Positions 27,051 through 39,900 of a stretch of DNA of 64,000 nt are shown here, piece after piece. Source of the stretch: Hymenolepis diminuta (lineage: Eukaryota; Platyhelminthes; Cestoda; Cyclophyllidea; Hymenolepididae); contig CAADRB010000023.1 in the NCBI GenBank assembly GCA_900708905.1, positions 2,120,136 to 2,184,135 of the forward strand, read 5' to 3'. Numbering within the stretch: the first letter of the stretch is position 1; each line of letters starts with the position of its first letter. The notes beneath the pieces were generated by a model that searched no databases, had not been told where the DNA came from, and was given only the letters and a program-made list of their open reading frames with translations. Both the position numbers and the translations under genes were made by a program.

Positions 27051-30000
27051 AGAGCATTCCTTTATCATATGCCCACCCTACTGTACATAGTTTTTGGAGT
27101 GGTCGACGTGATAATATAATTTTATGTTTCAATTTTTATTGTCTTATTTTTTTGTTTGGCATACTTTACTTTGTTTCCGTTCATTTCCAATCAATGTCTT
27201 AGTTTTCAACTTATTGTTACTCCTGCCTTATTTTCTTGGGCTGAAGCTTTTGACGCGTAGATTTTCCTTATCTTAGGGATATGTGTACCGCTTGTTTTGG
27301 GCAATTTTTGCCTCGCTGGGAACTTTGTCATGAAAAATGGTCTTAGTTCAGGTGTGCAAACGGTAAAACTAGGACAAAATCATGTAGGGATGATGTATGT
27401 AGTTTTTATTACTTAAATGGACACAACGAACCAGGACGAACGTTTTCGTAATGATTTTATACCTGGTATACACTTTGCAGATACATAGTACTGTGACAAA
27501 TAAGCTAACATAGAACTGACGACATGTCATGATGGTATTCGCAAGTAATATGTCCTAGGTCGTGTCCCAAAAGTTGAGTTAGAGCTATAAATTACATATT
27601 CTGCCTCATTTGTTAAGTGTAGTGGAGGTAAATTTCCTTGTTCGGCTACTTGTAATCGACGTACTATTTCTCATGTGATATTAAATTTTATTATTGTCGT
27701 GAGAGATGTTCCTCCTACTAGGATATTTTGTATCCTCCGAATTTCAATCACTTCTTTTAACACTAGATTAAACTTCTGATGGGCTATGCCTGATGTCTGT
27801 GGAAGCGTAGTAAATAATCTAAAATGACATTTCCTTTACTGCGTTGATTTGAGACCTGGCATATCTATCTATTTTCACTTATTTGGGAAATTATTGTGAA
27901 AGAGTGTACAGAATTTTGATACTCTTGATATAATGTTGGACCAATGCAACGCACTTAAGTTTTATAAGCGCAAAACTAGGTTATTTTGACCGCGATGAAG
28001 TAATAGTGGAAGAGTTTACTTATAATCAAATTAGATTAGTATTAAGTGTTCATATTAGATTTCTTTTTCCTGTTCCTGGGTTTTATGACCACCTTTCGTA
28101 AACGTGGTTTCTCCCCGTTTCCAAACCTAGTTTAATATACGTAAACATCCCATTTAAGTTATTCAGCTTATTTTAAGTGCCATTTCATTTTAACGAATTG
28201 GGAAAAAGTAAACAAAACTTTCGAATTCTAAATAATAATGAGAGATGACTGCGATTATCTTTCGAAAATTTGGCTTTTCTCACCCTTAGGATTGATTTCT
28301 TTCAGCTTCTACTTATAGTTATGTGGTCTTATTCATTTAAGCATCTATCAATTACAATTATTTAATCTTCATTTTGCAGAATAGCCTTGAGTTCTGAAGC
28401 ACCATAGAAAAGCGTGCATCCAACAGCAAAGCACTTTTAGAGGGTATTTGCATAGCCGATCTCTTACAAGCTTGGTTTATCCGGCACGATTTTACTTTAC
28501 TCATATTTTATGTCCTCTATTCAATACATCGTATTTACTTTGATTACCTATTTTCCCTTATTCGCTCTCTGACGCGGCATGATTTCATTCCCTCATGGGT
28601 CTCTGCGTCTCTTTCTTGGCTATGCAATGACTTCACTCTTACATATTTTTTTGTGCATTTTTTATTCCATATATTTTCGTTTGTATCCTATTTTTTTGTT
28701 TCATTTTAACACAGCTAATAAAATATTTAGCAAAGCACGATTCTGAATAAAACATTTGAGGTATCAGGTGAGATTCAGACCGTCATACTTATCCTTCTTA
28801 AGGTTTTGAGAAATTAGTTTAAAATCCACGCATTTATTGTTTGAGTATAATCATATTACTAGTATCTTCATTTGACGAAGTTTTTATCGATTTTCTGATG
28901 GTGACATTCCGAGAACAGAATCTTTTCAGCATGCTGAATAGCAACTGATGTCAAGTAATGAAAAATAGCAGGATTAATAGGTATGTTCTATTGTGGATTT
29001 TTAATAACTGTCGTTAACTAGTGCTAATTTACAATTAACATGAGCTAATCATGCTCGTAGTGAATTAGATCATCTGCGCAGTTTTTTTTCCACTCAATTA
29101 ATAAAACTATCCTCGAGTAACCATTTACCACTTCGCAAAACTTTCATTTTAGAGGGACAGAGATTGATGCATGATTTTCTCACGGGGTTTCTTCTGTCGC
29201 TCCTCCTATTAGTCCATTAAAATAAGTTTATTACTTTGGAGAGCAGGGTGAATTTAAACATTCAATCTCATTTCTTGTCAATTTTCTATCTAGTTTTACA
29301 TAATCTCTTTATTGAGAGTTTTGATGTATTTTCTGTGACCTGGTTTTAGATGAAACATTCATTCTGGTCTTTATTTCCTAGTATTCCCCCAAAAACGGCT
29401 GTCACAACAATTCTGTCAAAAAGAACTCTATCTTCTACTATTTTGTGATGAAAAAATGGGAGCTAGACACGGGATCTCAAGTCTGTTAAGGTAAGCGAAG
29501 AACGCTACCATTGGTGTCTCTAAAATCCTTTTGGACATGCAGTGTTCTTATTCTCTTTAGAAAATATATGCCAAATAATTGTAATTAACTTCTTCTGAAA
29601 TAGACTTGAGATAATACTATTCTTCATTCAACTTATTCGAAAACGACTTAAATTTTTGAACTGGAGGATGCGAGTCGTTAATGACACAGGAAACAGTATT
29701 AATCGGATTTGAACTCATTATTCGTGTAGAATTATATATGGTAGAGTTTTAACTGGTTGCAATATTTGAGATTCCAGTTACCTCTGTTTTAGTACTGCTA
29801 GATGAAATTTTTGATGAGACAGTTGACGTATGGTAGTTTTATTTCATTGCCGCAAGACTTGACGTTTCAGAGCTCCATCTCCAAGAAGTGATCCCTGGTA
29901 CTCTGATTAGAAAAATAGCATTTGATTGTCTTAGGGGCATTAGTCAGTTCGTAGTAAATACCTCAATTAGTGTCCATGTATTTAAAGCTTATCCAAACAC

Positions 30001-31873
30001 TTCCTCTAAGTATTTGAATCACAGACAAACGTCACTAACAATACTCGTATGATTACATAGCAATGCAAAAGAAGAATCGTTCAAATTCCAGTAATGGGAC
30101 CGAATTTGAAGACGTAGAATAGCAAATTAGTCCAGTAAATAATGAGAGGGGAGGTCAAATAGGGGTTTTAAATAATCAGATTCCCCTTATTAGAATTATT
30201 GAAGCAATGGGTCTGCCCACTCTCTTGAAAGAGATATAATTTCCAAGTGTTCAAATGTTAATTTTTATAATTTGACTCCTTGGGATCTTGGCCTTTTTAT
30301 CTCTGTCATAGTCAGATCCTGTCAACCAGTTTATTTGATTGAATGGTTAATTTAACCTCTATGATCATCTATATCTTTTAACAGCCAGGATCGGTGAGAA
30401 GAGATAACATTTTAAGCAAAAAGCGCTCACTAGAGAAAAATCATAACATCATCAATATAATTATGTTTACCTTTCGGCAGTTTTTCTGTCTAGAATTAAA
30501 TACTGGACACACCGTACATTCTCGGTACTTCCTTCTGTCCAACTATTGTATTCTCTAAATGGACCCACTGAATGTTTCCCCCATCTATTAACTTGAGGAA
30601 TTTTAAAATAGGTAGAACGGCCGCCCCAAAGTAGGCATTTACACACATTAGAATATTGATTATCCATTAAGTATTGTGGATAGAAAACTCTTGCTGTCTC
30701 TAACTTCTACAGTCTTCACAATAAATATTAGAGGTACATAATACTTATTAAAGATAATCTACGTATTTCCACCGGTTGCTTTGCGTTTACACGAGCACTG
30801 AATCTCAACGATTAGGGTTAAGAGTAGATAGTACAGTCATAATTAAAAAAAACAGGATGTTTAACTTTTCCTCTTATAATTCAAACAGGATCAGTGGATT
30901 TAGTACATGTCACAAAGCATGAACCGATTTAATCAGTAAAAGTTTGTATGAATTTGCATGAACTTGAATAAAAGAAATGTGAAAATTACGAGCTTGAAAA
31001 GTAAGGATACAAGTTATGCTTTCGTCTCATTTCTAAGATATTTGAAGACACTGAATGAAACATTGCACTGGCCGCAGATTTTCATTTAGACTTTTCGTAA
31101 AAATAACGTTTTCAAACCAGTTCTAATACTTTGAGTGGGACTTTAAAATTTGGCTGGTGAAAGTGATCATATCCTCATTACTATAGAGGGATAGAATAAC
31201 AAAATATCCGTTTTGTTACTACTTCCTATGACCATTTTTGCTATTTGCTAGCATTAGACAAATGCTATCAATTCTTAATTTCTATTAACATTTTTTCACA
31301 TAACCATTGACCCAAATCATGGTAAAATTCTATATTTTTTTATAATCGCCGAATAAAGTTACTCTGCCGAAATGCACTAAGATCACCGCAATCAATGCAC
31401 TTCACTTTACGCACTTTATATATTTAAAAGTGTACTTTTGATTCTTATTTTCTCAGCTCTGTATACTGTTAGATTTTGGGACCTATGCAGACAAATTACT
31501 AAAAAATAACATCTCATGGGAGCAATTGGCTGAATAAATCACAGAAAAAAAACAGCAACAAGAAAACTTACGCGTCTTAATAATGGTCGCACAAATGAAC
31601 CTTTATTCAAATCTGCTGGAATATAATAACACTCTACTGATACAAAAATAAGTAGAAATAAGCATAGAGCATTAACACAGCTCATCTAAACTAAAATCTT
31701 ACGTAAATCATAAACCTATTTCGTAGGGTTCTAATATTACACTTAGAAATTTCATTTCAAAAAAGACATAAAAATTTGAATAATAAAGATACATTTTGAT
31801 AAATCATGTGCTGAACAAAGAATTTACAAGAGGTATTCTCAAGATCACCAGCAAACATGTATTTGGGAGTGGA
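27051..31873. other. intergenic region without a confident gene
   Basis: The region is 4.8 kb of AT-rich sequence between the J-domain gene and the 3' end of SRP14. It should hold 3' untranslated sequence of both. One segment at 30467-30667 on the minus strand has protein-like composition in two frames and ends at a possible splice donor, but I recognise no family. No RNA gene was seen. Confidence 0.4.
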
Positions 31874-32752
31874 TTAAGGAGCATTCATTGAAGGAACAGG
31901 GTTCCTATTACGAACGGAGAACTGTGTATGTCCAGCTGAGCGTCGATCCCTCTTCTTCAAACCGTCCATATTTCCTTTAATCACGGTGGAGTATGCTTGG
32001 TGGAATTTGTTCATATCCTTTTGGTAAATCTTTTAAAAATAAATAGTACAACAAATCTAAAAAATACTGCGCACCGAAAGTGCCAAACATGCACATAATC
32101 TACATTAGATTTTATACGAAACGTGCTTATGGGACATTTCCGACTAAGGAGCAGGTTAATAAAATGTTTCAAAAGCATGCTTTTTTAATAACCTCGTTCT
32201 ACATAAGTCCAATGTTGAAAACAAAACTAATGAAATTCCCGGCTATATCTGTGCGAACTGTGAGTAAGAACTACTCAGTTCCAAAGTATTTATACCCTCG
32301 AATATCACATCACGGAGCCTTATTAAGTGAAAGTAACTGAAGCGAAACTAAGTGAAAGAAAGCATAAAACGTCCAAATTTAACGGAATGCACAAAAAAAT
32401 CTTCGAATAAATACATGTAGACAAGTATAAAAAATAGTGACTCACAACAGTGCTTATTTTTTTCTTTCCCAAAACAGCACGCATAAGACAGCAATGTTCA
32501 CCAGGAGGTAGACGTGATTCCTTATGTTTGGGAAGAGGTTTTGTTCGGCCATCATCTAAAAAAAAACAATCAATCATGTCTCAAATGCAATGTATCAATG
32601 TTAAAAGTTAATGTACTACTTACGACGCTTCATTGTAATATATAACGATTTTCCTGATTTTGATTCCATGAAAAACTGAGTCAGCTTAGACAAAAACTAT
32701 AAATCTAATAAAGTTAAAGACTTTGACCTACAGCATCATTATCCAGCAGCAT
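31874..32752 (-). CDS. SRP14: signal recognition particle 14 kDa subunit (SRP14)
   Basis: SRP14 pairs with SRP9 on the Alu end of SRP RNA and slows translation while the ribosome is brought to the ER. Four exons give 119 residues: 32752-32732 (7 codons, MLLDNDA), 32696-32624, 32555-32446 and 32029-31874. The phases agree, and the 35-bp first intron is one of the smallest here. Family landmarks are FLSKLTQFF, SLYITMKRHDGRTKPLPK, KKKISTV, and KFHQAYSTVIKGNMDGLKKRDRR, whose basic end contacts RNA. The tail after the basic motif is short and is not the alanine-rich tail of human SRP14. The start is the only ATG giving the family's N-terminal helix. The gene is divergent from NDUFS3, 351 bp away, so the two may share a promoter. 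Confidence 0.93.
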
Positions 32753-33103
32753 AATTAGAAATCACTAACGTCACAACTTGCTGTACGAGGAGGAGCTATT
32801 TTGCGAAGGCTACAGCAAACGAAGCAAATGGGAAATAAAAAGTCAGGAGATATTGTATAAATGAATAAGTCTGCATAAAAATTTTAATTTACTGATATTT
32901 ATATAATGTTTTAACACCTAAAGATTGCTGCACATATTTGAATTAAATCAATGAATCTTTGATCAATTACTTCATTTGTAAATTTCATTAAAACTTCTTT
33001 TAAAATTGTGTTATACTATTAAATAAAATAGTGTGCTTGATTCGATCATCCTTGGACTTTATATTAACCTTTGACTAAAAGGCTGAATCAAAATTATCCA
33101 GTG
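32753..33103. promoter_or_regulatory. putative bidirectional promoter of SRP14 and NDUFS3
   Basis: Only 351 bp separate the start codons of two divergent housekeeping genes, so both promoters must overlap or adjoin here. The stretch is AT-rich, with no obvious TATA box placed for either gene. The call is made from gene spacing, not from a recognised motif. Confidence 0.45.
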
Positions 33104-34023
33104 ATGAACAAACTTCGCTTGTTCTCGTTTTCCTCGGTTCCAAGTTTGTTTTTTTTCTTATATTAAGCAACTTAGATATCACAAATCGTGGCATAGGCTT
33201 GAATTTTTTAAAGACTGCATCAAGGTCTTTTTCTGGTAGCCCAGCACAAGGTAAACTGCTTAGATTCCAATATTTTAAATATAGATCCTGTCGTTCAAAA
33301 GCTAACTAAATTCGGAAATTATGTCGCAGAATGTTTACCAAAGTATGTCCAGAAAGTGGAAGTTAGTCACTTGAAAGAGCTTGATATTTGCATTCATCCT
33401 GATGGAGTTCTTCCCGTTATGTCATTCTTGCGTAATAATCAAAATGCTCAGTTCGTATCGTTAGTTGACGTTACTGCAGTAGATGTGCCGTCCAGAGTTT
33501 ATCGCTTTGAAGTTATTTACAATCTTCTTTCCTTGAGATATAATTGTAGAGCTCGTGTCCGTACCTATACTGATGACCTCACTCCTATCAGTTCTCTCAG
33601 CAGTTTGTACCAATCTGCGAATTGGTATGAAAGAGAAGTATGGGATATGTATGGAGTCTTGTTCTCTGATCACCCAGATCTGAGGCGCATTCTTACTGAT
33701 TATGGATTTCAGGGTCATCCTCAGCGCAAGGACTTCCCTCTTACCGGCTACACTGAAGTAAGCTCATTGAATGCCTTCTACTTCTATAAGCTTAATTTAA
33801 CTGGCGATTTAATTGTTATAAGTCTTTGATTCTCTAGATGCGTTATGATGAAGAGCTGAAACGTGTTGTCATTGAACCAATCGAATTGGCCCAAGAATAC
33901 CGTAAATTCGATTTTCAACATCCGTGGGAAACGTTTAACAAATTCCGCGATTCTCAGCGTAACGTTGCTAAAATTGCAGATCCCGAGAAGCCTGAAGAAC
34001 CGAATGCAATATCCGATAAATGA
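33104..34023 (+). CDS. NDUFS3: NADH dehydrogenase iron-sulfur protein 3 (complex I 30-kDa subunit)
   Basis: This is a core matrix-arm subunit of mitochondrial complex I, homologous to bacterial NuoC. Exons 33104-33143, 33176-33250, 33285-33757 and 33838-34023 give 257 residues with matching phases; the first two introns are only 32 and 34 bp. The N-terminus is basic and Ser-rich ([13 protein letters not shown]...), as expected for a mitochondrial presequence. The core shows [21 protein letters not shown], the signature [20 protein letters not shown] followed by RRILTDYGF, then [12 protein letters not shown]. The C-terminus has [21 protein letters not shown] and PWETF, as in animal NDUFS3. Exons 3 and 4 are certain. 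The first two rest on splice phase and presequence character. It is divergent from SRP14 and convergent with PGAM5. Confidence 0.95.
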
Positions 34024-34936
34024 TTTGTTGAATTTGTGCTAGTGAAATATAATAGTGATTAGTATTGGTCTTTTTTTCTCTGTATATGCGCTTCGTATTC
34101 TAATTTGAAGGAAGAGGTTCCTTGTTTACCAATGTCAAGGGTAATAATTGAACTGACATATCTCGCGAAAAATGCGGTTAACATTATATACGTCCGTAAA
34201 AAAATATTCTCAACAGGTAACTTAATGACTTGTGTGTAGTATATCATTTTTGTGCTTCTCTTTATCTCACTCTCTTTTTTCGTATTTTTTCTTTGTGACA
34301 CTTCTGCTTTTTCTGCTGAACTCACAGCTCAAATAAGGGGAAACTTTCCTTTATAAGTTACTTTGTGTTATGCCAGCTCATTAGGTAAATTTGTGGATTT
34401 GGGTGTTTCAAGAATTGAAATTAGTCACTTTCATTTTGTTCGCTATCCAATGTATCTTGGACAGTCTATTCTGTCATTGTGACTGTAAAGGTATGGCATT
34501 GCTGTATCTTCTTATCCAATTGAATAGCACATATTGATTGTAATGAAGCCTAAATTTCATTCATTGTACAACATGCCACTATAAAAACCAAATTTGGAAA
34601 CTTTTCAAATAAGACCCAAAATTCCTAACTAGACAGCTAATAAATTAGTTAGTACTGTGGGAAACTATGGTTGTTTTCTTTTCTGGAATGACACATATTT
34701 AAAACATTCAAATGCCTAATCGTGAGTTCGTCATGCAAAATACATAAAGAACAAGTGAAAGAGCTAAGACGATATATACCGAAAATCACAAAATATTGTC
34801 AATTTGAGTCTCCAGTGCTAAAATGTATCATCATTAAATGGCAAAGTAATCAATAGTTTGAACAAATACATATTAAAAGCGTATAACAAGGGTACTTATA
34901 CAGTAAATAGCATGCTCCAGATTGTCATAAGTATCT
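34024..34936. other. spacer between convergent NDUFS3 and PGAM5
   Basis: This stretch of about 0.9 kb between two 3' ends presumably holds both 3' untranslated regions. No coding sequence was recognised; an 88-codon minus-strand frame at 34059-34325 has no family resemblance. Confidence 0.4.
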
Positions 34937-35758
34937 TTAATTGAGGCTGATCTTATCGGGGGGCATGTAACCAGAATTTCCAAGCCAACGAAGTGAAACG
35001 GTTCCCGAAGGGCGGATAGTGAGCCAGGTGAGACTTCCGTTATCTAGAGAGACTCGAATCCACGCCTCAGGAGGCAACTGAAGAGCTCGACAAACGAAAT
35101 ACCGAATTACATTGGCATGACATACAAAAACCTCATACGAATCCTCTGTTTGTGAAGGATCGGCTCGATGAATGTACTTCTCGAAAGCTGCTTCAATTCG
35201 TGGTCCATCTTCTTCATATGCCTTTGGACCTTCTGGTGGCCAATTCTGAACTGCAGGCTCTGGAGGAAAGGGAGCTCCTTCACGAATTAAATCACAAGGA
35301 ACGGTAGGAACCCCAGGGAGATGTTTTATAATTTCATCAGTAGATTCTACAGCACGAGTCATTGTTGAATAAACAATCCGAGAGTATGGGAAATTTAATT
35401 GTTTAAGCCGACGACCAGTTAGATCCAGCTGATTTCTGCCTAGATTGGTGAGATGACATTTTGAGTCTTCATCAAAATAATGATATTGTCCATGACGAAC
35501 CAGAATTATATGACGAGTTGCTTTAGGTTTATCCAGCGAAGAGGGAGTGGTATCTGCATTGAACAATTGCCGCTTATCCCAGTTGTAATCCCATGGTGTC
35601 GAATGACATATAGGAAAATCTTTTGAATTCGTGGAGGTCGCAAATGCATGGTGAATTGGGCCGAAACAATCTATTCCCGCATAAAAGCCAGAAGCAGTAA
35701 CAGTAAATGCTGCTCCACCGATTAATATTTTGGAAAATTTGCCGAAAACCCTAGCCAT
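34937..35758 (-). CDS. PGAM5: mitochondrial serine/threonine phosphatase PGAM5
   Basis: This is an intronless gene for a 273-residue histidine-phosphatase-fold enzyme. PGAM5 proteins sit in mitochondrial membranes and dephosphorylate proteins rather than phosphoglycerate; they affect mitochondrial dynamics and mitophagy. A hydrophobic N-terminal segment at about residues 11-28 is the membrane anchor. The multimerisation motif WDYNWD is at 56-61. The phosphatase signature [10 protein letters not shown] carries the catalytic His at 89 in the RHG motif, and the second active-site His is at 214 in [11 protein letters not shown]. Arg135 in [11 protein letters not shown] and Glu160/Gly161 in [12 protein letters not shown] are further family landmarks. 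I see no counterpart of the human KEAP1-binding ESGE motif. Start choice: the first ATG, which supplies the anchor. Confidence 0.95.
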   Translation of the reverse strand: MARVFGKFSKILIGGAAFTVTASGFYAGIDCFGPIHHAFATSTNSKDFPICHSTPWDYNWDKRQLFNADTTPSSLDKPKATRHIILVRHGQYHYFDEDSKCHLTNLGRNQLDLTGRRLKQLNFPYSRIVYSTMTRAVESTDEIIKHLPGVPTVPCDLIREGAPFPPEPAVQNWPPEGPKAYEEDGPRIEAAFEKYIHRADPSQTEDSYEVFVCHANVIRYFVCRALQLPPEAWIRVSLDNGSLTWLTIRPSGTVSLRWLGNSGYMPPDKISLN

Positions 35759-36961
35759 TTTAATCTATATGAAATAAATGAAAATGAACAATATGTTAAA
35801 ATCTAATATCGTATATCATCTTCAGATTACCCGCTTAAAAGATCGAAAACAAATAGACGCTAGCCAATGCTGAGACTGGTAAATCAAGTATATTTTCGTT
35901 TTTTTGTATTTCTTTAATAGGTATCCACCTATTTAAAAAAAGAAATGTAAAAAATACGAACAATTTATAATAATAAATGTAATTAATAATATTCTTAATG
36001 AGTATGTGAACTAGTTTATTTAATCAAATACAGAAAACATAAACAAAAAAAGCAATATAATAAATTTTTTAAATCGGCCTGCTGCATTCTATTTAAAGCG
36101 GGTGGCAAAATGGAAATTCATCATATGACGCATTTCTTTTCGAATACATTTAAACTTAATCATATTTTGTTCAACTTATTGAAAATGATATTTATATTAC
36201 CCACATTTACTATTGGACATATTTTCACATTTTATATTATATTGCCTAAAATTCTTATATTCAATTCAGTTCCAGTATCAAGGTATAGTCGTTTTACACG
36301 ATCGATTAACCTGGTTAAGACCAAGTTCAGAAGAATAAAATCCACACGTAACATTCGTCAACCAAGTCATTTTTTCGCACTTTTATCATCCGCAAATACA
36401 TGTATTTCCCTCTTCAAGTCAATCCTGTGCCACAAACAATTTCGCTTTATCTAAATCATAATTTAATGCATTTTTATATACTATAGAAAAACTTATAAGG
36501 TACTGCGTTGAATTTAAAGTTTTTAATTTCATATTTTCATCAATAAATAATAATGCAAAATATTTTCTTCCCTAATATTAGGATTCAATTTACTATTTAT
36601 CATGTGATAAATATTGAAAAGGTTAAGTTAATCGTAATGAAAATGCTAAAGTTGTAAGAAATTCTCATATTTTTCCACAAATGTTGACTTGACCGTCTAA
36701 AATAATCTATTGGTTAATTAACTATGGACTGCTATGTCAGCCATATTAGTATGACACTTCACGGAAGCGTCGGTTAATCAATTTATTAAATGTTATAATG
36801 CTTATTTATAGTTTTTAATTTTGAATTTAGTCTCAAGTCTTCCTATTCCTATACTTAAAAGATTATGCGTCAATTGAATCTCAGTTTCAGTTCTTTAAAT
36901 AGTGTGCAATTTATTTGAATACATCAAGTATTACTTAATCTACAATTGGAATTTTAGAATA
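35759..36961. other. divergent intergenic region, PGAM5 / AP-1 gamma
   Basis: This 1.2-kb AT-rich stretch lies between two divergent start codons, so it holds both upstream regions. A 114-codon open frame at 36110-36454 is composed of AT-rich hydrophobic codons and resembles no family. No clear core promoter motif was identified. Confidence 0.35.
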
Positions 36962-39900
36962 ATGCCTAAATCAAGTAGTCTTCGGGATTTGGTTCGTGAT
37001 ATCCGCTCGGCACGTACTGCTGCCGAAGAACGGGCTATCGTTAATCGGGAATGCGCTCATATTCGGGATAGTTTTCGTGAGGAAAACGACACATATCGCT
37101 GTCGGAATGTTGCAAAGCTTCTTTATATTCATATGCTTGGTTACCCAGCTCATTTTGGCCAAGTATGAATATTATATTTTCAATTTACCTTTTCGGCTTT
37201 ATTTTTAACGTATTCTTACTTGCGTTTTTATTATTTTTCATTGATTGATGTTTTGAAAATGGTCTATTTTTATATAGATGGAATGTTTAAAACTTATTGC
37301 TTCACCTCGTTTTACCGACAAGAGAGTAGGCTATCTTGGAGCGATGCTTCTTCTCGATGAACGATCAGATGTGCACTTATTGGTCACAAATTCTCTTAAA
37401 AAGTGCGTGCTTCGCTGTTTTGCACATTTTCATTTTTTCAATTTTTTGCTTTTTTTGTCTTCAGTGATCTCAATCATTCGAATGTCTACGTCACCAGCTT
37501 AGCACTTTGCACTTTGGGGTCGATCTGTTCTACGGAAATGAGTCGGGATTTAGCTGGAGAAGTCGAGCGATTGGTTAAATCGTCCAATCCCTACATTAAA
37601 AAGAAGGTATCTTTAAAACCTTAAATGTGCTCCCATTTTCGTGCTTTTGCTAATGGAGTTTGGTGCAACTAGGCTGCACTGTGTGCTTTCCGCATAGTTC
37701 GCAAAGTTCCCGAACTGATGGAGATGTTTATTCCCTGTGCTCGAGCTCTACTAAGTGAGAAAAACAATGGGGTTCTGTTAACTGCTGTCTGTCTCATTAC
37801 TGAGATGTGCGAGCGAAGTCCAGACACTCTGAAATACTTCCGAAAGGTGTGTCTTATTTTTTCCCCTCTTTGCCGATAATCTCTGGTATTGTGTTTTTTA
37901 AATTTTCCTTTCAGCAAATGGTTCCGACTTTGGTGCGAACCCTGAAAACTCTTGTTACTACTGGCTATTCGCCCGATCATGAAGTCAATAAAATCAACGA
38001 TCCGTTCCTACAGGTACAGATATGAAATTTATCTATATTTTCAGTTACACTAATTTTTATTGGATATAAACTAGTTAATTAAAAGTAATCGTAGAATTAA
38101 ATGCAAGAACCTTGCATGCAAGTTTTATTGTTTGAAAGTAAAGTGGTGCACTTTCAGATGATTTTCTTCCATTTCATTATTTTCGTTCCTCCTGTAGGTG
38201 AAAATTCTTCGTCTGATGCGCATCCTTGGTAAAGGAGACAAGGCAGCTAGTGAAGCCATGAATGATATTCTGGCCCAAGTAGCCACAAGTACGGAGACTG
38301 CTAAGAACGTTGGCCATGCAATTCTCTACGAAATCGTCCTTACTATCATGGGCATTGAGTCTGATCCCGGTCTTCGGGTATGCTATTCTCTATTAGTCTT
38401 ACACTCACTCTCTAACACTGTGGTTAATGCAATGTATTTCAGGTGCTGGCAATCAACATTCTGGGTCGTTTTCTCCTGAACACGGACAAAAATATTCGCT
38501 ACGTCTCATTAAACACTTTACTACGTGTTGTCGGTGTGGATCAGCGTGCTGTACAGCGTCATAGGGCTACTATTTTGGAATGTCTTAAAGATCCGGATAC
38601 CTCCATTCAACAGTACGTGCTGCCACCATTAAAACAGTAATTTTATTTGGCTCGATTGCTCCACTTGCTAACACTCAAAGAAAATGTCCGAGGCAGGTCA
38701 TAATGGATTCTTTTCTCTACAGCTTTCATCTCAATATCTGTGCTCTATTTTCCCATCTGATTGCATCTCCATTTGAATTGGTGTTTTCTCTCTAAAGTAG
38801 GATGGAGATAAATGGTGTAACTCGTACTCTTCCTCAAAAATTCTATAGCTTCACCACTAGAGTAAGATTACAGAAACTGTGACCGCATTGTGGAGAAGGT
38901 GTCATCGTCCTAACTACTAGATCGAAAAAAGTTAGTTAGAATTAAAAATAGCTGAACATATCGAATAAATTGATAAGTAAGTTGAGGGAAGAGGACTGAA
39001 TTACATGCGATAGGCGGATAGGAAACCGGGGAAAATAGAGCTGTCAAGCAAGATAAGTTCACTACAGCAGAAATTTTGACATTGTAAATAATGTCGTAAA
39101 TAATTTCATTTTTGTGCCATAGTCGTGCGTTGGATCTGTGTTGTGTTCTCATCACTGCATCAAATGTGAAGACCGTGATGAAGGAGTTGTTATGGTTTCT
39201 GGAGAACTGTGATGCAGAATTCAAGTCAGACGTGTGCTCTAAGATTATCACAGCCGTTGAAAAGTATTCACCAAGCAAGCTCTGGCGTGTTGATACCACT
39301 CTCACTGTTTTGAAGCTGGTAAGACTAAATCCTTCTACAATCTCTCGTTCCTCATCGTTTTAATATCCATTTTGTTCACACAGGCAGGAAATCGGGCTCG
39401 TGATGACGTTGTAGCTTCCATGGTTTATTTGATCTCCCAATCTCCCGAATTGCATGCATATGCGGTAACCCAACTATTCAAATCCATGCAAGCGGATCTT
39501 ACCCAACAACCTCTTGTTCAGGTATGAGAATCTATCCATTAATACACTTGCCTTTTGAGAGAAGTAAATTTTCCAGTCTTGCGAATAGGACAGTTAAAGT
39601 TTGGAGAAGACTGGAACTCATTCTCACTAGACTGGAATCCATGTCAAACTATCAGCTTCTTTACTGTGTATAACGACTTAATTGTGTGGATTTTTCAATC
39701 GCTCAGGCATCAAATATTGAAACTGATATTGGTCTTTGAATTACAAATTTTTTCTTAATTTTTTGGATTGGGTCTGTATTTCATTGTTCCTTAAATCAGT
39801 ACTGACATTAAGAAACTTCAGTCTTGTAAATTTCTGGTTTCTTTTAATAATTTTGCTATTGGTTTCTCTTTACCCTTAAGATTTTTTATTTCAAATCAAA

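Noticed and set aside
36902..36961. An in-frame upstream ATG that would extend AP1G1 by 20 residues.
   Set aside because: The extension is AT-rich and hydrophobic, unlike any gamma adaptin N-terminus, whereas 36962 matches the family start.
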